A stretch of DNA of 64,000 nucleotides from Armigeres subalbatus. Taxonomy: Eukaryota > Arthropoda > Insecta > Diptera > Culicidae. Location of the stretch: NCBI RefSeq assembly GCF_024139115.2, contig NC_085140.1:49935907-49999906 (forward strand), given 5' to 3'. The notes below the pieces were generated by a model. That model was not told where the DNA came from, did no database searches, and saw only the letters and a list, made by a program, of their open reading frames with translations. The stretch's first letter is position 1, and every line of letters starts with the position of its first letter. Positions 36,101 to 46,708 of the stretch are shown one piece after another. The position numbers were made by a program, and so were the translations under genes.

Positions 36101-39100
36101 ACTTGCCAACGAGATTGCCAAATCTATACAAAACACTTCCTTTTTTGTTGCACTTTCAGCGACTTCTATGGTATATATGTAAATACTGAAACTTGTATAG
36201 CGATTTATAATACCGCCCATGATAACACGAAAATAACACGATATGAAAGCCCAGTTCGATGAGTTTGAGGTTATGTTTTTAATTTTTAAGGTGTTTGTTC
36301 TACCCCCATATAGAGTGTTCAGTTTGCAGCAACAGGTGAACATATTTAAAAACTGTTGGAAATTTTGTATAAATCAAAGATAAATTGTCACAAATGCATG
36401 CCAGAGCACTGTAAATAACAGAATTTTGCTGTGGGATGACCAATAATTTAAAAATCATCTTCTATGGTAAAGTAAAGCTTATTTTATGGGAGGTGAAACT
36501 TATAAGTTTTAATCATTTGGAAGACATTCTAACTTTTTCGTCAAATTCATGCGCTAAGAAAATAAAACAATGGTAGAGAAATGATTGAATTAACAAAAAT
36601 ATTGGGGGTGTCCAATCTGCCCCGGGTCCCCTACGTTTTCAATTTGCCGAAAACATGTGTTGACACTTTGGAAGTCAAAAAGTTGCACCCAAACCATTCG
36701 TATTTGCGGTGGCAATTGTTGCAACGCCGGTGTACACCTTTCGAAATAAACGAAAACGACATAAGTCATCTCTTATTCAGGCAGAATCATCAAAATAGAT
36801 TTTTGAAATGCTTTTAAGGGTTGGCGACTATTGGCAATACCGCTCCAAGTCGACGTATGTCTAAAGATTTATATCCTATCGATCATAATTACTGTTAATC
36901 TCCTCAAATTATCAATGTGTATAGGCTATTGTTATATGGAAGCCTTGGTAAATATAAATTTATGCTGAAAAATGAGTAATTTTGGCTTTAAGGTTTAATT
37001 ATGTAGACTACAAAATTATAAGAAAATTCAAATTTTAACTAAACCATCCTAAAATCAATATTAAATTTTCAAGAACATGTGAAGTTCTCTAAGTGCGTTT
37101 TTTAGTATAGCCCTTTTACATTATTGTTTACCATCCCTCGTAATAATAATGTAAATATAATGCTCACTTAAGTCATAACGTTGGCCCATATGGCGATCTT
37201 GCCCCAATTTTCCCTATGTTACAAAAAATTATGTGCGAAGCTTATGTGTGTGGCATTAGACTGGCCCAGTAGAGTGATTCAAATTTTGACTTTCTTGCCC
37301 CCCGATGCTTAAACGATTGCATTTGCCTTTTTATTCACCCTCCTAAATTTTTAGCTAATTTGGATGTAAATTGAGTGAGCACGCGCGGTTTGAAGTTTGT
37401 ATGAAAATTGCTATGAAAACAGTAACTTTCATGAAAAACCGTTCCCCAACACTACCATTAAAGCTCTAAAAACATATGAGTACATCGGCAGCATAAGAAA
37501 TTTTACAAGGAAACAGGTCGTCTTTGTTGCGAAACGATTTGATGCTCGCAAGAAAAGTTATTAAAAAAAAATACTGAATCGTGGGAAATTCGATTTAACA
37601 CGTAAAAGAATAACATCAATATCAATAATGAGCATTTTTGTTTTCTTCATAACTTTGCCTCCAAACGAGAAATCGCTTCGCAACAACAACTGCCTTTCAG
37701 CTTGAGAAGTACAGTATTGACCCGATTTTGTCACTCCCGATTTTATCACGTTTTCGACCCGATTTTGTCACGTTTTCTACCCGATTTTGTCCACCCAAAT
37801 TTTTTTGAAAATTTGAGTCATTCTTTTTATTTTCATAAATAATACTGCAAACATCGTTGATTTCCATGAAATAACCGCTAGTAGTTTATTATGAATGACT
37901 TCTGAGTACCTGGGAAGGATTCTATAAGCATTCTCGACAAAAAAAAAAACTGGTACCGTTCACACATTCTGCCTTTCCACACTGAAATAATTCTAAACCA
38001 CTATTCCACATGTCACACACGTTATTTTTCACTACTTGTGTCCCTTTATGAATCAACTAGTATTACACGTTAACATATGGTGGGCGATTTGAAAATTTAC
38101 TTCTATTTTCTCCAATGACAATAACGTGGATAACATAATAAATCAATGTACGAAAATGTAACTTTTCCACAGTTTCAATCAATAAAATTATATTGCGTAA
38201 AAGTTATATTTAAAAGAAACCATTTTTATCTTTTTTTCGTTTTCTCAGTTATTCTCATCTTAATACACCAATGAACAACTGATTTTTAATTTTTATATAA
38301 CATGTCTGTTTATTCTCAGTTTACAATTTATTGCCAGAATAAAACATTTCCTGAAAAAAATATTCTATTCTTATTTTACGATTGATGAAAGAAGACCCTG
38401 GCTGTCGGGTGATTGCTGAGTTTTCCGGGGTCACGGGTTCGGCAGCTGGCAATTCATGGTAGTTTATTTTGCGAGCTAAAGCTGGAAAAGTTTCACTCTA
38501 TATTATAATAGCATTAGATTACTTGCGGTATTACCTGTTATGGTTTTGGTCTCGGTTTTTGTTGAAACTGTGCCAGAAATGATTTCCACTGGCCTGGCCT
38601 ACAGCTGAGGACAATCATTTTGCTGTGAAGTGAATACATAATTTTGAATTATGAATACACATCCCAATGTAGTTCAAACACTTACCTACTTAAAATTATT
38701 GGACAATATTTTTCAGCGAATGAATTCCGAGGAGAAATTAACATTTTTATTGTCGAAATTAGTTTTATTTTGAACTTAAACTGCGAGTAAAATGGAATTA
38801 ACTTCTCAGTTCGCCGCTCAAATGTCAAGCTTCAACGTAAATATCAAAATAAATATTACTTTGTTGGTTGTAGCAAAATCGACATGCCAAACACGTTCGA
38901 TTGTTGTGGCTTTACATTTAGTAAGAATCGTCTTGTGTTACACGTTAATGTCCCATGGATTTCCAAAAGAAAATTTATTTGCTCAGAGCGTTGCAAATTC
39001 ATTGTAAATTGCAGTAAACAAAATGTGTTAGATCTATCGAAGTGATGGGAACTTCATCAAATAATTTGTATGTCAAGGAAACTGAGTTCATCATGTTTTT

Positions 39101-41223
39101 GCATTATGTTCGATCGTGTGGATTATTTTCAGTGAAAGGCATAAAATCTCGCTTAACTTTTCAAAAGGTCCTAAGTAACATTTTTTTCATGAATTAATTT
39201 GAACAGCGCAATCAACAGAACAACATGAAAGCTATTGATTGCAGTATGCAAATTAAATCATGAAAAAAATGTTACTTAGGTCCTTTTGAAAAGTTAAGCG
39301 AGAAATCTATATACATAATCTTAATTCTTCTATATACATAAAAATGAATTTCTGTCTGTCTGACCCTTATAGACTCGGAAACTACTGAACCGATCGGCGT
39401 GAAAATTTACATGCAGAGGTTTTTGGGGTCGGGGAAGGTTCTTAAGATGGTTTGAGACTCCTTCCCCTCTTTGGAAAGGGGACTCCCATACAAATGAAAC
39501 ACACATTTCTGCTTAACTCGAGAACTAATCAGAGAATAAATCAATTTTAGGCGAAACAAAGTTCGTCGGGTCTGCTAGTGATTCATATTTGTGAAATGGA
39601 ATAAAAAATTTAAAATATTTTTTTTTACCCATATGTTTTCTCCATATGTTTCACCAGGGGAGGTGATAAAATCGGGATATTACTGTATTCTGTGTAGGCA
39701 ATGTGTTGATTATATTTAAATAGGGTAAAATGGGGTAGCGGAATTTTGCTCTTCCTGTCATACGGCTTAGAAATTTTCAAAATAATAACTCTGCTTGATA
39801 TCTAACAACAAGCTCTGCATCCCCTCTTTACGATACATACATAAAACACCCAAATACACGACGTTATTCGTTGAAATAACATTTTAAAGTCTAACTGAAT
39901 TCGTCCTTTAGTAGACCCCTGGGGGTCCATAATAGGAAATTGCTTCCCTATAGTCGACACATCATTTGATTTTCATGTCCCGTTTCGGGACGTTCTTCTT
40001 TCCTATTATGGACCCCCCAAAATATTCCTATAATGGACACTCTCGTGTTTATTTTTTATAGAATTGTAAAAAATCATCTAATTTGACTTTCCATAGCATT
40101 TCCAACGAATGTAATCAAATCATAGGACTGTAAGGTAGGTTCTCCCGATAGAATTTCATAGCGAAAAGTTGACATTGTGCAGTAATAATGCAAAAATGGC
40201 TGGAGGGTCCACTATTGGTCACTTTACCCTAGTTCATGGGCCACCTCACGGAACGGTCTTCCACATAAGGGTCAGTTTTCACAGTAATTTCCATACAAAC
40301 TTCAAATGACGTGTGCACAGTCAAATTACATCCAAAGTTGCTAAAAATTTAGGAGGATTATTTAAATGGCAAAAACGATCGTTTAAGCATCGGGGGGCAA
40401 AAAAGTCAAAATTTGAATCTCTTTACTGGCCCAGCCTTGAATGGGAAAAAAACATTGTCGAATTCTACGGGGCACCCCCGATGATTGTAATTTTACCCAA
40501 GTAAACGAAATTTCCATTAAGAGTACGTTTTTCACTTAAGCAGCTTCTTGCATTAGCTGGCGCATTTGATTTGAAGTTTGTATGGTGGTTTCAGCCAAAA
40601 TGCATATGAAAATACACCTCCGTCACTGTCTCGTTCAGGAAATTGGTTCGGTATGCCCGATTGAGCTCAGAATTGCTACAAAGGCAATTGATATGTTTAA
40701 TTCACCAGAACATTATACAAAGTTCGTTGTAGATTTCGGCTGAAAAAGTTGGGTTGTGCACTTTGGAATTCATTGATTGTCTGTCATGAATAACGTGCGC
40801 ATGTTATCAAAGTTGGCTTAGATGTGTGTTGATGCGCCCGTTCCTCTCCATATGTTTGAGCGCGCGCGAAACCACACATCGCAGAATTCGATCTTTTGTT
40901 TTCTGGGCCAGTCAAGTGTGGCATCAACTAACATAGGTATAGGTAAAGTGAAAATACTTACGGCTATGATGATGTTCGGAGCATTCCCTTGGGTGGCAAA
41001 AACACCGAGCCGGCTAACGGTGTCCTCGTTTCCAACGATTTCCTCGAATTTTTGTGGTCGGTACTTCTCGATCCTATACAATATCAAACCGAAGGATGAA
41101 GCGATTGGGGATATGTAAGTTCGACATTGTTGCTTACCAGGGCAGACTTTTCTTTTTGCTGGCAGCAGAGTCCTTCGAAGAACCGGAACCAGAAGCGCCT
41201 TCGTTAATACGAGATTCAGGCAT
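30149..41223 (-). CDS. RFC2: replication factor C small subunit (human RFC2 / p40 orthologue), three exons
   Basis: Clamp-loader ATPase subunit that helps load PCNA at primer ends during DNA replication and repair; nuclear. Exons on the minus strand are 41223-41138, 41073-40962 and 30982-30149, with GT/AG borders in frame, giving 343 aa (family about 340-355). The N-terminus is Ser/Lys-rich, then PWIEKYRP and [11 protein letters not shown], which fits RFC2 rather than RFC4 or RFC5. Walker A is GPPGVGKT at residues 67-74. Walker B is ILDEAD, with DEAD at 132-135. The RFC box SRC arginine finger is at 174-176. It ends LCEVSYDYS. The 10 kb second intron falls exactly before Gly67 and holds many transposons. 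The stop codon overlaps a GTAAGT string, so a further 3' exon cannot be fully excluded. Confidence 0.95.
31358..31759. mobile_element. 402-bp MITE inside a foldback arm, about 5-bp TSD
   Basis: Ends AACGTACACAC and GTGTGTACGTT, with complementary GTCAAGCAGTT and AACTGCTTGAC just inside. CATTA (31353-31357 and 31760-31764) flanks it. Sister arms show the empty site AAACATTAGATGCC. Confidence 0.72.
32580..32869. other. unassigned stretch with an isolated B-box-like motif
   Basis: Lies between foldback copies. GGGTTCGAGTCCC at about 32753-32765 matches a tRNA B box, but no A box or cloverleaf fits upstream. It may be the worn 3' half of a tRNA-headed SINE. Confidence 0.35.
32916..33133. mobile_element. 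one-tailed hairpin element, copy H4, 12-bp TSD
   Basis: Short tail (GGAAAATATATTTAGCTC, then TTTTAGTGGAATG), arms with TCTAAGACGAATTAAGTAC and CAAGACACTGAAGACGACC, and a short loop. CTGCGTTAGATG flanks both sides (32904-32915, 33134-33145). It interrupts a foldback arm whose intact sequence is known from sister copies, so the duplication is certain. Confidence 0.87.
33252..33505 (+). pseudogene. gag/ORF1-like fragment between foldback arms
   Basis: An open frame between two inverted arms reads ...[18 protein letters not shown] and [20 protein letters not shown], then EKYGEV. The [10 protein letters not shown]...KYGEV pattern resembles the RRM-like part of LINE ORF1 or gag-type proteins in mosquitoes. 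No zinc knuckle follows, and the frame runs on into arm sequence. Function and class are uncertain. Confidence 0.4.
34459..34737 (-). mobile_element. Feilai SINE
   Basis: Minus-strand copy with the (GAA)n tail at 34459-34473, B-box complement GGGAATCGAACC and head complement CCGCACGGCTAAGGAGGGCC. A TIR element starts immediately beside it. Confidence 0.86.
34738..35638. mobile_element. 900-bp long-TIR element
   Basis: Ends TAGGGTGGTTCAAAAAATCG and the matching complement (CCACCCTA at 35631-35638). The arms stay complementary for about 250 bp (TTTGCATGCAAA, TTAAAAGAAAACCTA, CAACAGCTTTCAC). A pogo-like MITE sits in the right arm; removing it restores the pairing. There is no transposase and no clear target duplication. 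Confidence 0.7.
35215..35408. mobile_element. 194-bp pogo-like MITE, TA target
   Basis: Ends CAGTCAAACCTCCATGAGTC and GACTCATGGAGGTTTGACTG, with TA on both sides (35213-35214, 35409-35410). Nested in the right arm of the element at 34738-35638. The terminal sequence is of the Tigger/pogo kind. Confidence 0.85.
35741..36623. mobile_element. TIR element with GGGGCAGATTGGACACCCCC ends
   Basis: Exact 20-bp inverted termini about 880 bp apart. The interior is AT-rich with no coding frame. The terminal style (GGGG...CCCC blocks) resembles the TA-target element at 57070-57970. Outer boundaries may extend about 10 bp farther; the target duplication is not clear. Confidence 0.65.
39148..39302. mobile_element. 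155-bp palindromic MITE with 4-bp TSD (copy 2)
   Basis: Starts CTCGCTTAACTTTTCAAAAG, ends in the complement and is flanked by AAAT at 39144-39147 and 39303-39306. Same length as the copy at 3072-3226, whose target ATTT is the complement. Confidence 0.85.
39318..39584. mobile_element. possible Helitron-type end
   Basis: Opens with CTATATACATAAAAATGAAT and TGTCTGTCTGACC, contains AACTACTGAACCGATCGG and ends AAAGTTCGTCGGGTCTGCTAG, a short hairpin followed by CTAG. This layout resembles insect Helitron-like repeats. The assignment rests on pattern memory only. Confidence 0.35.
39723..40229. mobile_element. 507-bp MITE, TA target
   Basis: Ends GGGTAAAATGG and (complement) CACTTTACCC, flanked by TA at 39721-39722 and 40230-40231. 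The interior has complementary GGGGGTCCATAATAGG and CCTATTATGGACCCCC. Confidence 0.7.
40435..40961. other. remaining RFC2 intron 2, nothing recognised
   Basis: Intron sequence beside the donor GTAAGT (40961-40956, minus strand). No repeat shared with other parts of the window and no reading frame. Confidence 0.5.
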
Positions 41224-42010
41224 TTTTTGAAGCTTTAAGAAAACAATGTGATTATTTAATTTTACCTAAAATACAATCTGCGGACCAAAACAGTTGGTTC
41301 TGTTCTGCGAGTTGTTTTTGGCGGCACCCGGCAATTTAACAACTTTTGTTCCTGTTTGATGAAGGCGACAAGTTAGCTCATACAATTTAGAGTCCATGCA
41401 CACTAGTTCCGCGGTAGTCAATATAATTTATGTCGAAGAAAATACTGAAATTTTATATATTGGAGTGTTTAATTTTGAGCATGTTTTATGATCAACTGAG
41501 AGTGTATATGTCTGCGCGTTACAGCCTATACAAATTTTAAGCCCCTTCCATACAAAAAAAATTGTCGCATTGTGTTAAAAATGGTCAATTTTGGCGTTAA
41601 ATATGATTTGTGAATGCCCGTTCAATTTAATTGACCTTTCCCGTCAATTTTTTTATTCGCTCAATCGATTATTTCTGGTGGTGTGAAAAGAATCGATTTG
41701 GTTGTCAAACTGAAGCCAAAATTTCCTTTATTGTGCCGGAGCCAAACACTGAAGATTGTTATTATGTTCGTTTCAGATATTATATTGAGAAGTATAGTTT
41801 TAATGGTTTTAATTAAGGGAAACAATAAAAATAAACTTGGATTGAGTTTTGTATTCTTTGTAACAAATTATATCACCAAGGTTTTAGAGGCGTCAAAAAT
41901 GTGGGTTCTTTTAGACGGAAAAGGTCAATTATTTTGACCACACTCAACTAAAATATCTTAGGAACATCATAAGCATCATCTTATGAAGCGAGAATAAAAT
42001 ATATTCCAAT
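41224..42010. promoter_or_regulatory. divergent intergenic region, RFC2 side
   Basis: Upstream of the RFC2 start codon (minus strand, preceded by CAAAAA). AT-rich with no clear TATA box. The reading frames at 41631 and 41683 have no family resemblance. Presumed to contain the RFC2 promoter. Confidence 0.35.
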
Positions 42011-42011
42011 T

Positions 42012-42266
42012 CTCGCGCTTAGTTTCATAGGGGCGTAACTGTATTGATCGATTTCTCTTAATTGATTTTATATTTTGTTAATAACTCAATTGTTTCAAAA
42101 GCTACAACCGTGATTATTGTTTCTGGTGTAAGATACAATCATCCTTTATCACACCAAACCATTAAATCATCAACAAACGAGCGAAATTCCGTATAATAGT
42201 AAAAAGAAAACATCGACGAAGAGAAATCGATCAATACAGTTACGCCCCTATGAAACTAAGCTCGAG
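42012..42266. mobile_element. 255-bp MITE with CTCGCGCTTAGTTTCATAGG ends (copy 1)
   Basis: Inverted termini include AGGGGCGTAACTGTATTGAT and its complement. AATT lies on both sides. A second copy at 63327-63581 is about 95 percent identical by eye. Confidence 0.83.
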
Positions 42267-42422
42267 AATTTCATTGTCATTGTGCCTCTTATGATAATTA
42301 TTGCCCTGTTATGGAATTCATTTTTGTATCTTATGAAGTTCGTAGGAGTTATTTAAAGAAAACAATAAAACATAAGACTTCTTATGATTTTCATCAATAT
42401 TCTTGATGTGAAAAACTCCATA

Positions 42423-42588
42423 AGGGGCCGTGCATTAATTACGAAAGCAAATTTTCTGGGTTTTTCAACACCCCCTCCCCCCATGTAAGATTTTTCCCAT
42501 ACAAATAATTTTTTATTTATATGGGGCGTAAGAAAATGGCAGACCCCCCTCCCCCCATAAGTGTTTACATAATTAGTGTACGACCCCT
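42423..42588. mobile_element. 166-bp MITE, TA target
   Basis: Ends AGGGGCCGTGCATTAATTAC and (complement) AATTAGTGTACGACCCCT, flanked by TA. C-rich blocks (ACCCCCTCCCCCC) occur symmetrically. Related in style to the MITE at 61072-61239. Confidence 0.72.
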
Positions 42589-42699
42589 AATACAAAATCT
42601 GCAGATGAGGTGTGAAGCTGCCTTAAATCGAGACCTCTCCCGCGCGTGTGCTTCTTCAAAGTGAACTTAGGTCGATGAGGCAGTGTTTCGCTTGCTCAC

Positions 42700-43263
42700 A
42701 ATATTGACAAGAGGAACGAAATTCCGCCAAACGTCAAGAGCTAGATCCGTCATTCATCAAAAGTCATATAGCGAGCGCCTTTGTTTCTGTTCGCAGCCTT
42801 ATTGGATCAGCTTAATTCCTATTGGATGGGATCGAATTCTAATAATTCGCGAAGGGAAAATCCAATTCCGGTTCCAGTTGGACTCAGTTCTCATTGTTTC
42901 CCCGCTACTGCTGCTGCCGTTTGGTAAGCACCAAGAGTGTTGATCCCTCGTGCTTGGTGGAAGCAATAATTACAAGGCCCGCCACCCGCGCTGTTCACTC
43001 ACCAATCGCAGTACTGTTGTGGAAATCTTCGAGTGCGGTTGTGGATTCAGTGGTGATCGACAGGGCCGTTCGTTGCTACATAGAAGTTGATCCAGCATTC
43101 TTCGGAGAGTGCCGTATGTGTTCATGAATTTTCAAGAAAAAGATTCCTCGACATTGAACCGTGTGATCTTTCATTCGTGGCTGCAGTCAAAGTGCGTTCA
43201 TGACCATTTTGGATCAGTTTATGTGGTTGTAGCAGATTTCTATTAAATTAACTACTATTAACG
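42700..43263 (+). promoter_or_regulatory. probable promoter and non-coding first exon of SAMHD1
   Basis: Two inverted CCAAT boxes (ATTGG at about 42802 and 42830) precede an initiator-like ACTCAGTTC at about 42883. The block ends in a strong donor, AACG|GTAAGTG, at 43263/43264. Joining it to the acceptor at 47599 puts a TAG in frame upstream of ATG 47623 with no ATG between, so this exon would be 5' UTR. A second donor-like TTTGGTAAGC is at 42921. Transcript evidence is needed. Confidence 0.45.
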
Positions 43264-44059
43264 GTAAGTGTTAACACAACAAAGCATTTTACTTGAGTAA
43301 ACCTGTGACAAAGTAAGCTATTTAGATTAGGTATTTCTTAGAATTGTGATAAGTTGTCGAGATTAATGACGAACAGCGAAGGTCAGCAGCTACTTCAATA
43401 TATAGATGTTGTGTTGATAAAGAAGGTCTATTCTTCTACGTGCTTCAATGGCATTATTGGATCTAAAATCGAAGCAGACAACATTCTAGTTTCGTTACTA
43501 TGGAGATTGAATCAGAAGCTGCTGTGTTTGTTCGATACAAATAAACAGCGAATACCATAGCAATGCTTATAGGCGTACGTTGCTACTTTGCCTCACAGTA
43601 TTCTTCTGGCTTATCGCATATTTGGGTCTCTCACGCAAAGCGTGGTTGTATCTGCGCCGTCTGCCCTGTGGCGTCGACGTCTTGAACATGCATAGTAATG
43701 TGTGATTGAATCTGATTCGCTACATTTATAATCAGTTTATCTTCCACAATTGGACTCCACACTAATAATTCAAAGTCTTAACGTTAGCGTGCTTAATCTT
43801 TACAATGTACACATGTCATACGTGCGAAGGCGCGATTGAATGCAATGCAGCAGTAAAATGCATTTTATTACAATCAACAACATCAGCACCATGAGTGACG
43901 AAAAATGAACTTCTATCATTCCACTAGAGTGTCACGTAGATTCCACATTACTTTCTGGTATCATTCATATTTTTGTAACTTTTCGAATTTTTAAACTAAT
44001 GTACTTTACATTCTTCACTATAGTTTTTATAATTATAATTAAATGTATTTTCTGCCCCT
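43264..44059. other. SAMHD1 intron 1, unassigned part
   Basis: No clear repeat. A short frame (43366-43560, 64 aa from ATG, containing IGSKIEADNILVSLLWRLNQ) has no family I recognise and lacks splice support. Confidence 0.4.
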
Positions 44060-45895
44060 GAATGAATGCCCCTGAAACTCGAACTACGCACATCAACCGA
44101 TCCATCGTCGCCTTGATCAACCGTATCAGTTTATCCGGAAATCCGTTTTCGTTAGCTGCCATAGCTGGTCCCATGCGGCTTTGTAGTCGATAAATAGATG
44201 ATGTGTGGGCACGTTGTATTCGCGGCATTTCTGCAATACCTGACGTACGGTGAACACCTGGTCTGTGGTAGAGCGTTCATCCATAAATCCTGCCTGGTAC
44301 CGCGCCACGAACTCTCTTGCAATTGGTGTTAGTCGGCGGCATAAAATTTGGGAGAGTATCTTGTAGGCGGCGTTCAGCACGTGATTGCGCGGTAGTTGCC
44401 ACAATCCAGCTTATCGCCCTTTTTGTAGATGGGACACATGACACCTTCCATCCACTCCTGCGGCAGAACCTCATCCTCCCAAACCTTAATAATCACACAG
44501 TGCAGCGCTCTAGCCAGTGCCTCACCACCGAGTTTAAACAGCTCTCCCGGTAGTTGGTCAACTCCAGGGGCTTTGTTGTTCTCAGCCGGCCGATCTCCTG
44601 GATTTCCTGGAGATTCGGAGCCGGAAGTCGCATGTCCTGCGCGCGTGCTCTTAGGTTCATATTCATACCGACACCGTTGTCTGTCATATCGCCTTTCAGG
44701 TGCTCTTCGTAGTGCTGCCGCCACCTTTGGATCACCTCACGCTCGTTTGTAAGAAGGTTCCGGTTTATGTCCTTACACATATCGGGCTGTGACACGTGGC
44801 CCTTACGTGACCGATTTAACTTCTCATAGAACTTTAGTGCGTTATTAGCGCGGTACAGTTCCTCCGTCTCTTCACGGTCTCAATCTTCCTGCTGGCGCTT
44901 TTTTCTCCGAAAAATCGAGTTCTGTCTGTTCCACGCCCGTTTGTATCGTGCTTCGTTTGCCCTCGTGCGGTGTTGCAGCAATCTCGCCCATGTTGCATTC
45001 TTCTCTTCAACTAACTGCTCATATTCGCCGTCATACCAGTCGTTTCTCTGATTCGGGGGCACCGTGCCTAGTGAATCGGTTGCTGTGCTTCCAATGGAGG
45101 ATCGAATATCTCTCCAGCCATCTTCAAGAGACGCTGCGCCTAGCTGCTCTTCCGTTGGGAGTGCCACTTCCAGCTGCTGTGCGTAGTCTTGGGCTAGTCT
45201 ACCGCCTTGTAGCCGCCCAATGTTTAGCCGCGGCGGACGACTCCGACGCGTGTTGTATACCGTCGAGAGTTTTGACATACTGCAACGAGGTAGTAGTCGG
45301 ATTCAATATTCGCACTGCGGTAAGTGCGTACGTTCGTGATGTCGGAGAAGAATTTACCGTCGATTAGAACATGGTCGATTTGGTTTTCCGTTACTTGATA
45401 AGGTGATTTCCATGTGGCCTTGTGGATATTCTTGCGGGGGAAGAAAGTGCTTCGGACTACCATTCCGCGAGAGGTTGCAAAGTTTATGCATCGTTGGCCG
45501 TTGTCGTTCGATACGGTATGCAGACTATCCGGTCCGATGACCGGTCTATACATTTCCTCCCTTCCTACCTGAGCGTTCATGTCACCGATGACGATTTTGA
45601 CGTCCCGCAGTGGGCATCCATCGTATGTCTGCTCCAGCTGTGCGTAGAACGCTTCTTTCTCGTCGTCGGGTCTCCCTTCGTGTGGGCTGTGCACGTTGAT
45701 GATGCTACAGTTGAAGAATCGGCCTTTAATCCTCAGCTTGCATATCCTTGCGTTGATTGGCGCATCTTACCCAACACTATGAAGCCACAGCTTTGGTAGA
45801 AGGTAGCCGCTCGATGCACGCTTTTCCACACTTTCTGTCCTTTCCAGCAGATTTACTGCAGTGCTACGACGTCGTAGTTGCGGGGATGTAGATGT
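44060..45895 (-). pseudogene. RTE-clade LINE, third family, copy F, both ends missing
   Basis: Minus strand. Endonuclease begins with a frame near 45895 (LHPRNYDVVALQ, then a stop where the catalytic Glu codon is expected, then ICWKG), followed by MNAQVGREE and QIDHVLIDGKFFSD. The linker and first half of the reverse transcriptase follow, up to FIDYKAAWDQLW. It stops within the RT at 44060, so the 3' end is absent. Loss of the 3' end is not explained by 5' truncation and implies a later deletion. Frameshifts near 44400, 44560 and 44880. Closest to copy D. Lies in SAMHD1 intron 1. Confidence 0.85.
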
Positions 45896-46286
45896 GCCAT
45901 ATTAAATAAGATTCCTGGATTTTTTTTCTTCCAATCATCATAAAAAAACTAAGGGGGGATCGATTATTACCAAGTTATAGTCTAAATAACTTGTTTATTG
46001 GAGCTGAAGCGTCAAAGAGCATAACGAAGCCGAACTCGATAAATTTATTAACAGCTAAGAAAGGCTTAGATGGAGATTATGCACTGCATCATAATCTTAT
46101 GCACATATACAATACACCCAATTCTATCCCAACACATACTAAAATTAAAACTTGTTATGTGAATGAACAAGTTTAACTGGTGTCACAAATTGGTTCAAAA
46201 CGATTTATCATTGATCATGTTAAACAATAATTTACCTTGGTAATATAAGGGCCCTCCTGGAAATGGAAGTAAATAACAAGCGTATA

Positions 46287-46708
46287 TGGGGGGTCTCGTA
46301 GCGTAGTTGGCTACACGTTCGTCTTACAAGCGAATGGTCATGGGTTCGATTCCCAGCCCCCTCCACCAAAACCAGCCGCAGCCTATACGGTGGCGTATTG
46401 GGGAAGCGCCCTTACCGTTACGACTGCCTGATGACGACTGACAAATTGTTCTTCTCGGAGGCATTCCTCCAACGTACCCGGATAAATGGCAACCGAACAA
46501 TACGCAACGATCATTGGATTCACGACACGGACAAATGAACACAATGGACTCACGGTGAGATGGACCAGCAACGACAACAACAATGAATAATGGAATATCT
46601 AAAAATAGATTCTGTGAGGATTCTGGCAGCAGAATACCACAGTAGATGTCGGCACAGTAGCGGTTAAGTAACACAGAGTGCCTGTTAAATAAAGGAAGGA
46701 ATAAAAAA
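46287..46708 (+). mobile_element. long tRNA-headed SINE with 12-bp TSD
   Basis: The head at about 46288-46367 folds as a tRNA: a GGGGGGT/GCCCCCT acceptor stem, A-box region TAGCGTAGTTGG, anticodon loop CTTACAA (TAC, valine-like) and B box GGTTCGATTCC. About 340 bp of unrelated body and an A-rich tail follow. AACAAGCGTATA flanks both sides exactly (46275-46286, 46709-46720), so the insertion is young. Lies in SAMHD1 intron 1. Confidence 0.87.

Larger units (their letters stand above)
37712..39685. mobile_element. 2-kb pogo-like element, TA target, no transposase
   Basis: Starts CAGTATTGACCCGATTTTGT and ends ATAAAATCGGGATATTACTG with TA on both sides. The left end carries four subterminal copies of CCCGATTTTGTCAC-like words. 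The body is AT-rich and contains a 155-bp MITE and a possible Helitron end. No transposase reading frame was found. Confidence 0.7.
37270..40425. mobile_element. 3.2-kb long-TIR element with 9-bp TSD
   Basis: CTGGCCCAG occurs directly at 37261-37269 and 40426-40434. Between them are ~160-bp inverted arms (left TAGAGTGATTCAAATTTTGAC and GCCCCCCGATGCTTAAACGA; right complement with TAAAGAGATTC). A 9-bp duplication with long arms is Mutator-like in style. Most of the interior consists of later insertions (37712-39685, 39148-39302, 39723-40229). No transposase is seen. Confidence 0.75.

Noticed and set aside
34437..37215. A single outer TIR element bounded by GGGGAACAAGGGGCAA and its partial complement
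   Set aside because: Only about 20 bp match loosely and no duplication is visible; kept only as a note on shared end style.
42894..43127. 77-aa frame as an upstream coding exon of SAMHD1
   Set aside because: No recognisable domain, and the nearest strong donor (43264) is in a region with stops in the needed frame.
43354..43560. 68-aa frame as a SAMHD1 N-terminal exon
   Set aside because: No fitting splice donor at its end, a stop codon at 43558-43560 and no resemblance to a SAM domain.
46288..46367. Functional tRNA-Val gene
   Set aside because: It folds as a tRNA, but it is followed by a long SINE body and A-tail inside one 12-bp target duplication, so it is a SINE head.
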